Shown: in pieces, positions 47,421 through 47,421 of the stretch
Position numbering within the stretch: the first letter of the stretch is position 1
Layout of the letters: each line of letters starts with the position of its first letter
Origin: Heritagella caecorum
Lineage (GTDB): Bacteria; Bacillota; Clostridia; Oscillospirales; Acutalibacteraceae
DNA length: 47,421 bases
Assembly (NCBI GenBank): GCA_904419035.1
Contig: CAJFQL010000016.1
Coordinates: forward strand, 1-47,421
Reading direction: 5' to 3'
The notes under the pieces: model-generated
The model's input: the letters and a program-made list of their open reading frames with translations, nothing else
Database searches by the model: none
What the model was told of the DNA's origin: nothing
Program-made: the position numbers and the translations under genes

Positions 47421-47421
47421 G

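Overview
The window reads as a chromosomal segment of a fairly GC-rich, spore-forming or formerly spore-forming member of the Clostridia, most likely an Oscillospiraceae/Ruminococcaceae-type gut commensal. The evidence is a Gram-positive rpmG-secE-nusG-rplKAJL ribosomal block with an L10 leader, an rny-ymdB pair, a fakA-recG pair, a cotJABC spore-coat operon, a YesM/YesN two-component system with an Lpl-type sugar importer, and strong AGGAGG-like ribosome sites throughout. No rRNA, tRNA, CRISPR array, insertion sequence or phage gene was seen.

Layout. 1-839: remains of a wall- or membrane-anchored surface protein whose N-terminal part is missing or out of frame. 951-4652: the transcription/translation block (rpmG, secE, nusG, rplK, rplA, rplJ, rplL) with two consensus promoters, an L10-type attenuator and two matching L1-like RNA motifs; it ends at terminators and rpoB does not follow. 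4769-6148 (minus): a YczE-like membrane protein and a calcineurin-like phosphoesterase with a substituted GNH motif. 6344-7702: a D,D-carboxypeptidase. 7766-11843: a PucR-type regulator divergent from a two-gene operon, a BaiCD/BaiH-like flavoenzyme plus a BaiE-like SnoaL-fold protein that keeps the Tyr/His/Asp catalytic set. 11997-18388 (minus): recG, fakA, ymdB and rny. 18819-23581 (minus): an operon of an isoprenylcysteine-methyltransferase-like membrane protein, a GH3-family adenylating enzyme and a membrane HD-GYP protein with a degenerate GGDEF domain. 24015-31881: hypB without other hydrogenase genes, followed by three membrane proteins: a zinc-ribbon/von Willebrand A giant, an Ig-like protein, and a protein with nineteen 13-residue repeats and a matching C-terminal zinc ribbon. 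32165-42301: YesM/YesN, a lipoprotein sugar binder, two permeases and a double beta-helix carbohydrate-active protein. 42406-44894: four overlapping or closely spaced small genes (GNAT, nucleotidyltransferase, DUF6054, DUF1835/DUF3658). 45022-46054: cotJABC. 46155-47294: nagA.

Best candidates for something undescribed: (a) the bile-acid/steroid-like dehydratase and reductase pair with its own regulator; (b) the HypB plus double zinc-ribbon/VWA/Ig/repeat membrane cluster; (c) the methyltransferase-GH3-HD-GYP operon with a structured leader. All functional assignments come from reading motifs by eye; no database search was run.
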